Source: Umbilicaria muhlenbergii (Eukaryota > Ascomycota > Lecanoromycetes > Umbilicariales > Umbilicariaceae). From it: 64,000 bases of DNA. Below are positions 24,427-36,000 of this stretch, piece after piece. The stretch is taken from assembly GCA_000611775.1 (NCBI GenBank), contig KK106986.1, forward strand, positions 1,564,147-1,628,146, in the 5' to 3' direction. The position numbers were made by a program, and so were the translations under genes. The notes beneath the pieces are model-generated. The model worked only from the letters and a program-made list of their open reading frames with translations. It was not told the DNA's origin and did no database searches. The stretch's first letter is position 1. Every line of letters starts with the position of its first letter.

Positions 24427-25023
24427 ACTTGGGCCTTTTCACCGAGTGGACAGATATAGGACTCAGTGCACGCTGCAAACAAGGAGCAAGGGCGGAGCGG
24501 AAGAGAAACAGAACAGGCAGAACTGAGCGAATAAAGAGTATTACTGTCAGACTGAATTGGCAATGCCATATAGTAAAAGCCAGGAACTGCGTCATCATGC
24601 TTACAGCCATCGGGGTCTGAGTGTAAGGAGCCATTTGAGTTTCATCATTCCCGAGCACCCCGACGAGGTTCCCGACGGCTAAAGTCCACCTATGAATGAG
24701 AACCGTCGTCTCATGCCCTACCAAGCATGTAGGTATCATAAGGTAGAGGTCATTGGTATAAAGTTTGCAACGGGAGGCTCGGAACCCCTCCATCTGGTCT
24801 GCATCATGACGACAATCATCGATCTGGCGTCAGGAGATCAACAAACCACGATCTCCTGTAGAGGAGCCGCAACGTTAGGATCGCCATCCCGATTTTCAAA
24901 TGCAGGGCCTGCGGGCACTTGGTGTTACCCTTCGCCGGCCGGTGACGTAGTTCTAGAATGGAAGTGTTGTGTTGTACTCGTAGCGTGGAATATGATCCCC
25001 GAACGGTATTGAGGCACACGGCA
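24427..25023. promoter_or_regulatory. upstream region of the MFS transporter
   Basis: About 600 bp between the MFS start codon and the inverted-repeat element. It must hold the MFS promoter; no specific site could be supported. Confidence 0.45.
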
Positions 25024-25326
25024 GGGTTCTCGTAAAACGACACTCCTATTTCATACATTGACACACCACCTTCCCTAAAACATAAGTTAAAGGCCTACCT
25101 AAATTCTCAACTAAAGTCAACATTAAGAGCGTGAATGCTTCAACGCACACTACACTCACGTACAACGCTGGATTCTGCGGATAACGTTGGGCCGTCTGTA
25201 TTGGGGGCTAAGCTTAGGGGTGAGCGCAGCGAGCGATTTGATGGTTGGAGTTAGATATCTAAATGGGAGTATGTAAATATATGGGGTGTCAATGTATGGA
25301 ATAGGGGTGTCGTTTTACGAGAACCC
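25024..25326. mobile_element. MITE-like element with ~44 bp terminal inverted repeats
   Basis: The left end (25024-25067) begins GGGTTCTCGTAAAACGACAC. The right end (25283-25326) is its reverse complement, with only about four mismatches over 44 bp. The inner 215 bp have no open frame and include GGTGAGCGCAGCGAGCG. Size (about 303 bp), long inverted termini and absence of coding capacity fit a non-autonomous DNA transposon. I could not identify a clean target-site duplication. It sits between the 3' end of the mitochondrial carrier and the promoter of the MFS gene. The parent transposon family is not recognised. Confidence 0.72.
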
Positions 25327-25592
25327 CGACAATATAATCGAATGTCGAGTCAAGCCGAGAAAATTGACTCGGAATTTATACACGTTACAGATTACATCTC
25401 ATACAGGTAATATCTGTACAAATGACGAGAACCATCGTGGCTGTTACTGATGTCTCGGAATAGCAACGGAATGGCATTACCGAATGGATAGTGCATGAAC
25501 AGCCCTCGTGTCTAAGCGACTAAGCAGGAGCCGTTGAGGGTCACCTTATACAATCCAAGATTGATCGGAAGAGACATCTGGAATCAGCGCTG

Positions 25593-26978
25593 CTAATTGA
25601 TAGCCCTCATTGTTGCCTCGACAACAGCGAATGTCCCTGCGGAGACGGGCATCGCTCTCAATAGTGTTGGACCAATTCCCTTCCAAAAGCCTCTTGCCCC
25701 CTCTCCTCTCCACGTCTGCCTAAAGCAGTCACTCATACTTTTATACCGCATCTTCTCCCCAAACCCATCACTTTGCATCTTACTCTTTATAACGTCAAAA
25801 GGATAACTCGACAACCACAACGCCTCTCCTGCCAAACCTCCATAGGTCGCAACTTTCAAGCTTGAGATTTCTTCCCGCTTGATTTTGTTCCGCGCCGCAT
25901 CGGCGTTCATCAGATACTCGAAAGTCAGAAACCACACACCATAGGCTTGCGCTTCTCTAAGAATTGTAACCGCTTCACCGCGATACAAACCCTTGAGCAC
26001 TCCTTCGTGAGCAGAGAGCTTGCGTACGCAATCGATCGGGCCATTATAAAGACGTGCGGCACCGTGAGGTTGAGTCTGCAGGCGGATACGCACGTGCTCG
26101 ATGGGGCCAGAGATGACGGAGTTAGCGATGCCGGCGAAGGCCCCGGAAAGGTAATACTGGCTGTACGAAAGACCAGGGTTTAGGGGGTGCGAGGAGGTAT
26201 TGGAGGTTTCGAAACGTCGACGGGCCCAGTGGAAGGCACCGAATTGGATGGATACCTGTTGGGAAGCCTATATGAGCCATGCCCCGCGGAGACTGAGGCG
26301 ATTGAGGATGAAAAGGACTAGTGTCAAGGAGCTGGGAAGTTTAAGACGTACACATGCACCAATTCCAACCAGTGGTGTCAAGGTGCCCTATGCGGCCGAA
26401 AGTCATATATTAGTTACGTGGCTGCAACAACATACAGTTGGCGGCCCACTTTATAGAAAGCAGTAGCCCCTTCATCTTTCAGAATTTTGCTGGCACATTC
26501 CAAGGCGTTCGAGTATTGAGTGGAAGTTTGCAGCCGGACTTTGACAATATCTAGTAGATGAGGTTATAGGCCGCCCCTGGTTAACATTGTCACAGGGCTT
26601 ACCAAAAGGCTGTCCTGCTCATTCAGGATAAAGTCAGCTGCAATTCGTTCTTGTATCTAGGAAATGTATGCGCTACGCCGACAACACCTACAGCTGCCAA
26701 ACATCGCGCAACGTGATCAGAGTCGGGCTTTTGAATATCAATGGAAGTGCACAGCGATTTACAATGACTCAATCTGACATGATTCGAGCAATTACAGAAC
26801 GCCTGCTTGGTTTGGTTTCTTTCTTTCTTTCTCTTTAGGGCGTGTTCCAGGAAAAGGGCCAACACTAGATGAACAATTACGTACCAAGTAAAACCTGCGC
26901 AATGCCACCCGCAGCACCTGCAAAAAGATCTTTCAATGTCCGCTGCAAGCTTCCTGGCTCGACGTCAAGGTCCGCCAT
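25593..26978 (-). CDS. YMC1: Mitochondrial carrier, YMC1-like
   Basis: A solute carrier of the mitochondrial inner membrane (SLC25 family); yeast Ymc1/Ymc2 are linked to glutamate/oleate and glycine metabolism. Five minus-strand exons give 301 residues: 26978-26885, 26614-26603, 26550-26450, 26387-26352 and 26255-25593. The three repeats each show the carrier signature: GQPFDIVKVRLQT, GPIEHVRIRLQT and SYPFDVIKSKMQ. Ymc-type text includes GAAGGIAQVLL and GTLTPLVGIGACVSIQFG. Exon 2 is only 12 nt and carries Gln-Pro-Phe of the first signature, so skipping it would remove the motif. Intron 1 is long (270 nt) and contains a short TTTC repeat. Confidence 0.9.
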
Positions 26979-28149
26979 CTTCTAGCCGTTCAGACCCTTT
27001 CGAGATGACCCTAAGCGCTGAGAAACCAAACGATTAGCGCAAATTTTGAGAATAGCATATTGCGAATTCAAGTGCACATACAATTGGTGGAGCAAGCAAT
27101 TTGAAGGATCGAAGCCTGAGGTACGGGTTACTTGAGGCGCAGTTGGGTCCCACTAAGGGCTTGCCTTATGGCAAGGCTAAGAGAAAGCTTAATTGCTTAA
27201 ATCAACCTCCCGTGCTTTTCAATATCGCAGTCACGCCAGTGACTCTATAAGCTATCACTGGGGGATCTTCAAACGAACCATCTACAACATCTGGAGAGTA
27301 TGTGGTTGAGTTTGTCAGTGGTCTAGTATCAATGCTGCTTTCTTGATGCATCACACTCTCCTTGCTCTTCATGCCAACTTGGTTGTTATTACACTTATCC
27401 AACAGATTGAGTCTAGAACCTCATCGAGCAGGGTGAATGATTATGCTCTGAAACTGTTGCAAGTGCGCGTACTAAATCTGGCGTACTGCTTTTACCATGT
27501 TAGACACAATGTGTTTTGATTTTTCCGCTCATAGAAGTCTGGGATGATACTCGCTATGCAACTGCTTATACATATTTGCTGTGCAACGCTGTGCAAAGCT
27601 GCGATGACCGTTTTAGTTGCTGCAATTCTCTACCCCCCCCCACAGTTTCATTCACTATAATAGTGAGATAACGCTAGGTGAAAGCTTGGGCGAGCTAAAA
27701 GTGTCGCAGGCATCAAAGCTATGTGTTCCTCAACCTGGTGGCTCTACGAATCTGTTCGTGCTCTGTTGTCCAATCAACATCGTAGCTATAGAGCAAGCTT
27801 TCAAATGTTATCAGCGAGACACTGTGCCTCGAAATGGCATCGAAATCGATGGCTTATCAAGAAGGCACGGTGAGATACTATTCACCAATCTTCATGATAC
27901 TTCTGAGTCAATGCGAGCTGCGCCCCACCCCTGACACCTCCTCCTGAGATCGGCCGGAAATCTTCTTATCTGACGATCTGGAACCTTGGGAAATCACAGG
28001 CCAACCGATGCAATCAAGGACCCACCAGTAGAAATTGATCGATTTGGCTTTGCCGCTATCTGTGCATGTTTTCACTCGTTTGAGTGCTTGTGAATAAACG
28101 AAAGCTCATCTCGTCTGATTACCTTATCTGTTCCAAATCATGACGAACG
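26979..28149. other. intergenic, no gene supported
   Basis: No convincing gene. It contains a nine-C run near 27640. A 66-codon minus-strand frame (27202-27402) shows no recognisable family. Confidence 0.5.
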
Positions 28150-28199
28150 AGATAAGGAGATTGTCTTGTCTTGAAGCGTGCCTATAAAGCTGGAGAAGC
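27965..28199 (+). promoter_or_regulatory. promoter of the repeat-peptide gene: three AGATAAG sites and a TATA box
   Basis: Perfect AGATAAG matches occur at 27965-27971 (reverse), 28123-28129 (reverse) and 28150-28156 (forward), the core recognised by fungal GATA factors such as AreA. A TATA-like TATAAAG lies at 28193, 120 bp before the ATG at 28313. Regulation by a GATA factor (nitrogen, iron or light) is inferred from the motif alone. Confidence 0.45.
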
Positions 28200-28312
28200 A
28201 TCAAATCTTCTCACTCTTACACACCCACAACACAGCTTTCGACCTCTAACTATTACTACTAAAATCCTTTGCTAAAGACCAAATACCACTCTCGATAGCA
28301 GAAGCAATCACG

Positions 28313-29550
28313 ATGAAGGCGGTTACTACTCTGATCACGGTGTTGTTCGTGGCTTGCACCAACCTTGATGTGGTCTTCTCTGCTCCAGTCTATGTGAGCA
28401 AATCCTTCTTCTTGTACCATACACTCAGGCTCGCGTACTCACATCTCACAGTCTATCAATTCTATCGCCGACTCCCCCGTTATTGCCTCGGACATCAAGC
28501 GTGCAGATGTGAGTCAACAGCTTGCGGCCTAAATCCAGCTTAGATTTCTAACACAAGCATTGTACTGACATCATTCCAGGCATTGGTGGATGCTTATGCT
28601 CCCGCTGGCGCCGTTGATGGCCAGCCTCCTGGAGTGGTACCGATAAAGCGTGACGCCGTGTTGGTTGAGAAGTCGGACGAGCTTGAAGACTGTGCCGCTC
28701 CATGCGACTTCTACATCCGTCGATCTATTACTACCGAGGTGAGCTCTTTCATCAACATAACTAGCCTGTCTGCCATGCTTTGCACACAACCATGCTGATC
28801 TGTTGCCAGGACACATCATCGCCAGCCTACGCAGTACCAGGCACGGTCTTGCCAATACTCCCTCGCGAAGTCGTCCCGGTTGAACAATATCAGTCTGTTG
28901 GTGGTGGAGCACTCAAGCCTAAGCGTGGCGTCGAAGTGAGTACCTCGCGCGTACTGCGTTGGCTTAGGGCTTGGGAATGCTAAAGCGCTTTAGGGTACCC
29001 TCGCCGATGCTACGAGCTATTACTGGCCAGCAGGTTTCAAAGGCCCGAGATCCAAGCGTGCCGTCGAAGTGAGTACCACACATTTACTGCACTGTCTTGA
29101 GGCTTGAGAATGCTAAAACACCTCAGGGTACGCTCGCCGAGGCTACTAACTCTTCAGAAGTGCGGCCAGGCTTCACGGGCCCCAGATCCAAGCGTTCTGC
29201 GGTAAAACTAGCTTTGCAGCACTCTCGCTCGCCGAAAGTATGCTGACACAAACTGCTATAGGTCAAAGTCCATCTGAGTCCAGCTTCTGGTGGCTATGTC
29301 TCTGGCGCTCCTAAGCGTTCTGAAGTATGTGGTTTCCTTCTCAATACTGTCGCGCACCGCAAACTTGCTGAAAATGTCCCCAGGCCAAAGTTCCCCTCGA
29401 TCCAGCCTCTGGTGGCTATGCTTCCGGCGCGCCCAAGGGCTCCGAGGTCAGTCCAGTACAGTTGCCATACTACTTCCCATCAACATCATACCGATTATGC
29501 ATGTTGTGTTATAGCTTAATACTGATTTGCTGCAACAGGTCGACCACTAG
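28313..29550 (+). CDS. Secreted Kex2-processed repeat precursor, nine phase-0 exons
   Basis: Nine exons: 28313-28393, 28452-28508, 28580-28738, 28810-28935, 28994-29068, 29127-29201, 29262-29324, 29384-29446 and 29539-29550. They join to 236 residues, and every intron falls between codons (phase 0). Exon 1 encodes a signal peptide ending near VVFSA|PVY. Lys-Arg pairs, the site of the Golgi protease Kex2, lie at residues 43-44, 69-70, 137-138, 162-163, 188-189 and 209-210; an Arg-Arg is at 93-94. Exons 5 and 6 are related (GTLADAT ... GFKGPRSKR and GTLAEATN ... GFTGPRSKR), as are exons 7 and 8 (SPASGGYVSGAPKR and DPASGGYASGAPKG). Cleavage would release peptides of about 23, 24, 19 and 26 residues from the C-terminal half. 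It is not a known alpha-pheromone type, and no RiPP-modifying enzyme lies nearby. Function is unknown. Confidence 0.82.
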
Positions 29551-30090
29551 ATCATCAGCGGCGTATCCCACGGCGACTATCGGATAGCGATGCTAGGTGG
29601 TGGAATCGCGCGAGACGGCAATGAGATGTGGTGGTTTCAGCATTGCTTGCGGGACTGGCAGCACTAGATGGTCGTTCTTGGTGTGATCACTAGAATAGAT
29701 GATGCATACTGCATACTGCATAAGACCGAGCGTAGCTACCTACTTATCTCGTGGAATACAGATTCGTATTTACAGACAAACGTCTACATCAGATGCTGTG
29801 AAAGCGTGACTTTCGTACAACAAGGCGATTCGTGTCTGTCGTAGCGTCAAGAGCTGTTCTGCAAAGCAGTGCGGAAGGATGGTATGGGCGATCTTTATTC
29901 AAAGCACATTGCCTGTATCGAGGAGCATCCATTACGTGTGTTGTCTGCAATACGAGATCAAAGCATCATCATGATCCCACTATACCACTTCGCTACCATA
30001 TTGCTTGACGTAGATCTTCATTTACCATATCCCCTCTGTACGCCATATCTACACCCGCCCTCAACGCCCGTGCCATCCCTCCAAACCCAC
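29551..30090. other. convergent spacer
   Basis: 3' flanks of the repeat-peptide gene and POL2. A plus-strand frame running into the POL2 3' end is an antisense shadow. Confidence 0.55.
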
Positions 30091-33000
30091 TCACAACCCA
30101 CCCAAAAAATCCCCCACAACCCCTCCCAGCATCGTCAACCCATAAGCCGCGGCCACACTCTCCAAAACCCTCAACTCCCTCACAACCTCCTCCTCCCTCA
30201 CCGTCCCCACCCACTCCCCACTACAAGAACAGTGCTCCATAAACTCATTCACCCGAATAACCCTACACTTCCTACACTTCAGATCCTGCGTCTGCCACTG
30301 CACGATCCACATCTGACACCGCGCAACCAACCTCTCCTCGATCCCCAACCGACCATACTCATGCCCGCAAGTCGCGCACCTCCACGCCGGCACAACCGGC
30401 TTCCCCTCCGCGGTCCGATCCGGCAGCACATCCTCATCGCGACAGAGGTCCAGATCCCTCGCCATAGTGCAATTCTCGCACACGAGCTGCGGGAATCTGC
30501 AACTGGAGCTGGGGTTGACGAACTGGGCTTCTTGGCTGAATTCGCGCACGTCGAAGAGGGCGAGGAGGTCTTTGCGGAGGAGGCGCGCTTCGAGACTGAT
30601 GGATTTGTCGAGGGAGAAGACGTGCATGAGGGATTTGACGAGTTGGAGGACGGGGGACGAGGAGAGGGTGCTTGGGGGGGAGCCGGGGAGGGGGGAGAAG
30701 GCGTGGTCGCTGGCGAGGGCGGGGTGGGCGAGTTCGGAGCGTTGGCGGTGCAGGAGGGCGGTTATTTGGCGTTTCAGTGGTTTGGAGATGGATTTGGAGA
30801 GGATTTGGTAGGAGGGGTCGTCGTCGTCGTCGGCGGTGAGTTTGCGGACGGGGATTTGGGTCATGCGTGGTGTGTCGTCCACGGTGTTGATGCCGGCGTT
30901 GGAAATTTGGTTGGGACGTTTGTGGCCGTGCATCAGTTCGATGAACTCGATGACCCAGTCGTGGAAGACGGATTCGAGATGTTTCGGGAGGACTTTGCTG
31001 AGCTGCCAGTGCATGATTGTGTCCAAGGTCTGGTTTTCGGCTTCGACAACTTCTTGGCATGCTTTGCCTCCGTAATTGAATTCGTCGTACCAGGCTAGGT
31101 AATCCCAATATTCCTTTATATCGAGGTCGAGGAAGTGAAAGAGAGGTTTTGACTTTATCGACTTCAGAATGTATTGACTGTAAGCGTATGCGTTGCCGAC
31201 TTCGGCCTTCGTCGTCTGCAGCAGGAGTCGATTCGCGTTGGCAAAGACCACATGCGAGCCGACTCTTTTGAAATCAGTCATCAGCTGTTGGAAGGCCTTC
31301 CGGGACATCATCTGCACATAGTAGTGGAGCGAGCGGTCATAGAGGAAGGAGTCCGGATTCTCAACCCATCGCACCAGGTGCTGAACCATGATATCGGCCA
31401 TATTGCTTCCTTTGCAGGCTTCTGTCCACCAAGCCTTGACCATCGCTCGAAGCACCGTTATACCGGCAGAAGCAAAAGCATTTTCAGAATATAGAACATT
31501 GGTCCCATCACTAGCCCCGTCTTCCGTAGGTGCGGCCGGATTAAATGACACAGCGTCACTTCCTTCCAGCTCGTTGATAAGAGATGAGGTCAGGATGGTG
31601 TTGATGGCAAGGTTCCGGACGTCAAGCTCGATGCACACAGACGAGTAAGTACCGGGATTGTTGATGGCGGGCATTTCCACTGTCTCCATCGGGCCTAGAA
31701 TGTCGTCTTTCTCGTACCCAGCATGGTCTGGTCTTGGTCCCCCAGACCACCATAGAACAACATTGCTTTTTTGCAGACGTCGAGCGTAGGCAATATCAAT
31801 TAGGAAGCGAGGGTCGTCTCTTTCCAGGTTGCATAATGGGATGTCGCCATACCGTGCCAGCTCCACAAGGTGCGAGATCCATGAGCCTAGGGCAAGATAA
31901 TGCGTGACGAGCCGCTTGACAACAAATGCCTGCCAACCCAGAGGAGGTAGATTGCTGTCTGATATCTCGACCTTCAGTGGGAGGATTGGGTACTCTTTCA
32001 GTATTGGTACGTCGTGAATCAAAGACCGCCTCTGAGGCGATTGAACTACAAGCATCATGGCTTTGCTCTCATCATTTTTCATCTTTTTGATCGCATCGCC
32101 TAGCTCAAGGTAAGCTTTGCGTTTCGTGGTGACTTGGGTTGTCTTGAAATCGATCTTAACCTGGTATTCAAGTACATCTTGCCAGGATTCTCCTCCATTA
32201 TCTTGTAATCGCCGTGCCAGAAGATCAGAGTAGATCTTGTCGGCATTGGGCAGGCCTTGAGTATCCTTTGTTCGATTTAGTACGATCACATGAGCTTCGT
32301 CCTTGGAAGTCGAGAACAATGCAAATATCTGGCGCTCACCCGCAACCACATGGTACAGGAATAAGTAACCCATAGACGACTGCGACAGATAAGGCTGCTT
32401 CGCTGGTGTCCTTCGTAAGGCTGAGAGATCAAATCCATGCTCAAGCCCCTTACCGAGCACTCCCTTCTGGGTCTCGTCAAAGGTGCAAAGACTACCGAGC
32501 TCGAGTACCGCTCTAACACCCAATGGTACTTGCTTCTCGTAAACGCCTTCGACGCTGGGATGATTGAACAGCCCTGCTATCTGCTGAGCATTGTTAACAT
32601 ACACCTCTTCCGGCATGGTGAGTTTGAAGAGGTGAACAGATGGATGCCCGTTTGGAAGCGTATGGTTGACCTTCTCCACGCTACACCCTTCGATGTCGAC
32701 ATCTGGCAGTTCTTTTTTGTTCAGATTCAGAAATACTTGCCGTGGGACCTTGACTTTCAGAGTGTGGATCTTCTTATCAATCAAGACAAACGCTCGAATC
32801 TCACCCGGTGTGCCTGACTCGCAGAGTTCCAAGACCTGCCAGGTGTTGATGAAGAGCATCTCCGCTTGATTGCGAAAGAATCCCCCCAACGTATCCGACG
32901 CGGCATTGGTCCGTTCACCAAAGAGCTGGCGCCGGCGTATTCTCGCTTGCTTCTGGATCTTCCACTTCTGCTTTTGATAGCGCAAGAACCCCTCATAATC

Positions 33001-36000
33001 CTCTGTCATCGAAGGCATTTTCGCAGGCAAGCTGGCATATGGGTCCACGTTGGCAACAGCTGGGGTCTCATCGGCCTTTCGCTTTTGTGCCGTTTGAATG
33101 ATCTGGCTTGACTTGCTTTTTGACACTTGAGTCCCGAAATCCTCTAGATCCGTGACTAGTCGATGATCCAGCACATTGGTGGGCACTTCCAACAGTGGTG
33201 TCTTTTCAAACAAATCCGTCATCTTCTTCTGCTTAAACCGATCATCCTTGACATTGATCCTCCGCTGGAGCCAATCAGGATGGCCAACTCTTGGTACGGG
33301 GTTCCGGACCTTCTGGAGCGCTGCAGGAATTGTAATGACTTTTTGGATGACCGAACCCAGACGCTCAAGGTAGTAATCCCAATCGAGAACAGTACGAGTG
33401 TTCATGTCGCCTGGATCTTCTCGCATCCACTTCCGGAGGAAGAAGCGCTTCACCGGCTCATCCGCAGAGAATATGGCTACTGGGATAGCTCGTTCCGTCA
33501 CAGGAGCATTTTTGGGCCTTGACGAGATGATGTATTTGCAGTTCAAGCCCTTGTCCTTGGTCATTTGTTCGCCTAAGAACTCTGCAAGACGTTTGGCCGT
33601 GGTGATAGAGGTGGATTTCTGCGCACCGTACTCCTCGAGCGTTTTGGACATGCTCTTGTTCTCAGAGATGAGATCTATCAGCTCCTCGTCAGCTAAAGTC
33701 GAGCCATGCTGGTGCAGTACGTCCAGCCATCTATTGGCGACCTTTGCTACTGAAGCGTATGTTTCGACCAAGGTAGTGCCTTCCAGGAAGAATTTGAATA
33801 TTTGCGTCTGAAAGATCTTGATGAGCTTAAGCTCCCCTCTTCGCTTGACTTCGAATCCCTTCAACTCGGCGAGGGTGCCGTCATGATTGAAGACTGCATA
33901 ACGCTTCTTCAAATTCTTATCCTCTTCCTTCGATGTGGGGAGTATCATAGCCCTGTATGGCCCATCGACTTCGAAGAATATGGTATTGTCGCTGTGCGTT
34001 TCGTACCTGAATGTTTTGTCGTCGACGAGGGTCTGGTATTGATGGTTTGTGAATCTGCCATGCACCAGGTGGTTTAACATAACACATGGGTAAGATATTG
34101 GCAACTTCTTTCCGCTCTTGAGGGTGAAAGCAACGTTCTCGGGAAAAGTGGCTGGCAGCATACACCATATGCCGTCAGTATCGAGTTCCAATGGCCTGCC
34201 AACTCGCTCAACCAATTCTCTTGCCATTTGGATGATATGTGCTCCCGTCAGGCAAGTAACCCCAGCCATTTCCATGGAATACCATCTTGATCCCTTCCTC
34301 ATGACATATCCATAAAAACTGTTCAATATGACCTTGTGGGCCAATTGCATGGAGTCGTAAAGCACTACCATTTTCTTTGCCTCGTCAATCTCCGATACAG
34401 CCGCTCCAGAAGACTTCAAGCTCTCGGTCTTCCCCTTCCACGTCTTTTGCAACCCTTTGTAGTCATACCTGCGATCCCGGAAATTCTTTACAGTGTCAAC
34501 GTAGAAAGGGTTTTCTCGTTGACAAATGATAGCTTCGCGCTCGAGGGTCTTGGTCTCGTGAATCTTGTGGTATATTTTTTTGCTGTAGTCTTGAAGCCGT
34601 TTCTTCACCATGCTGGCCTGTTCATCCACACTCAAATCCTGAAATGTCCGAGCAGGGCTGTTGGGATAACGGCCAGGGAAACGTTCGTTCGAGAGAGCAT
34701 GTCTGATCATATTGTACTCGTTCTTTTGCGCCGGAAGGAACTCTCCCCTCCATGACCATGGCATCCGCCGATCACAAGTCTTCCCAGGTCTGTTGAAATC
34801 GCAAGCAGCGCAATCAGACTCCTGAATCATTGAATCCGGCTGCAGTCGGTTTGTTGTCATAATGTTCGGGTACATTGACGCGACATCCAGATGGTATATC
34901 GAGGGCCGCTCATGTCTGTTTGGAGTCTTCTTAAGATTTTCAAGCTTCTCCACGATCTGTGCCTTGACCTCTTCGTAATTTGTTACGTCGTCCAGCGACT
35001 TCTTCTCCTCAACGACGATGCTGAAACGTAAGGCGGCATCTAAATCCCCCAACAGCTCATCGATAGCGGTGGTGTCGAGTGCGAAGTTGACCGGTATATC
35101 GCTCCGAAAGACTCCAGCTTCAATACTTTCAACATGCCCACCAACATATGTTTCCGAGTCAAGCAAATGACCCTCCCAGAAAGATTCCTTCGGCTCTTTA
35201 TGCTTGTTGGGGAGTATGATCTCTTTCTGATACGCCTGAACCATGAGTAACATCTCGCAAAGAGTTCCAGTTCCCTTTCGCAAGACGTCGTCAGGGCCGA
35301 GTGGGATGATCATACATAGAGAGAAAATGAAAGGGTGGACGTATTTCATGTACAGATAATATGTTGCAACCGCATCGGAAACCGAATATTCTGCGAGAGT
35401 CTGCGGTCTTTCAGCCGCATAGCGCGTCATTAACTCCGGATCGAGTTCATCAGGATCGTAGCCCAGCTTTGCCACAGTTACTGCCTTTAGACCTCTACTT
35501 CCTTGGGGTAAGTAGCTGTCTCTATTGACCCAGGCGAAGCAGTCCATATGCACACAGTAATCGCTTTGATAGATGTCCTCGCTATTTTTCCGAAACCCAA
35601 TCTCTTTGTACATGTCTATCCCTAGTACACTTGCTCTCGCCTCCACGAAAGGCCAATCGAAGAAGTCTCCGTTGTAAGTCGCTATAACCGTGGGTCTAGC
35701 CTCTTTGATATGTAGAAAGAAGCGCTCTAAGACCGCCTTTTCATCTGGCTCATTGAAGATCAGGAAAGGCCCCTCGTACTCAGGTTTTGGGGTATATTCG
35801 AAGTCGGAGATGTCTTCTGACACAATTTCTCGGTTTGTGATAAGGAACCCTTGGCCATCTATCATGTAGGATATCATCATGATCTGGTCGATCACTGCAT
35901 CAGGAAATTTAAGAGGTAGCTTAGTTGTCTCGATGTCGTATGCCATAACCACCGGGTCAGCTCGTTTTACTCTTTCTTCAATGCATGTAAGACTAGTAAC

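Noticed and set aside
24692-25064. Short frames between the MFS gene and the MITE-like element
   Set aside because: No family features; one of them runs into the inverted repeat.
27202-27402. A 66-codon minus-strand frame in the large gap before the repeat-peptide gene
   Set aside because: No signal peptide, domain or splice context; the length is within chance expectation.
28313-29550. Alpha-type mating pheromone precursor or dikaritin RiPP precursor
   Set aside because: The units are not identical short pheromone copies with a conserved Trp/Cys core, and no UstY/DUF3328, tyrosinase or methyltransferase gene is in the window. The kexin-processed class fits, but these specific types do not.
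29869-31098. A 409-codon plus-strand open frame over the POL2 3' end
   Set aside because: It is antisense to the conserved C-terminal zinc-finger part of POL2, has a Gly/Val/Glu-biased low-complexity translation, and no family resemblance.
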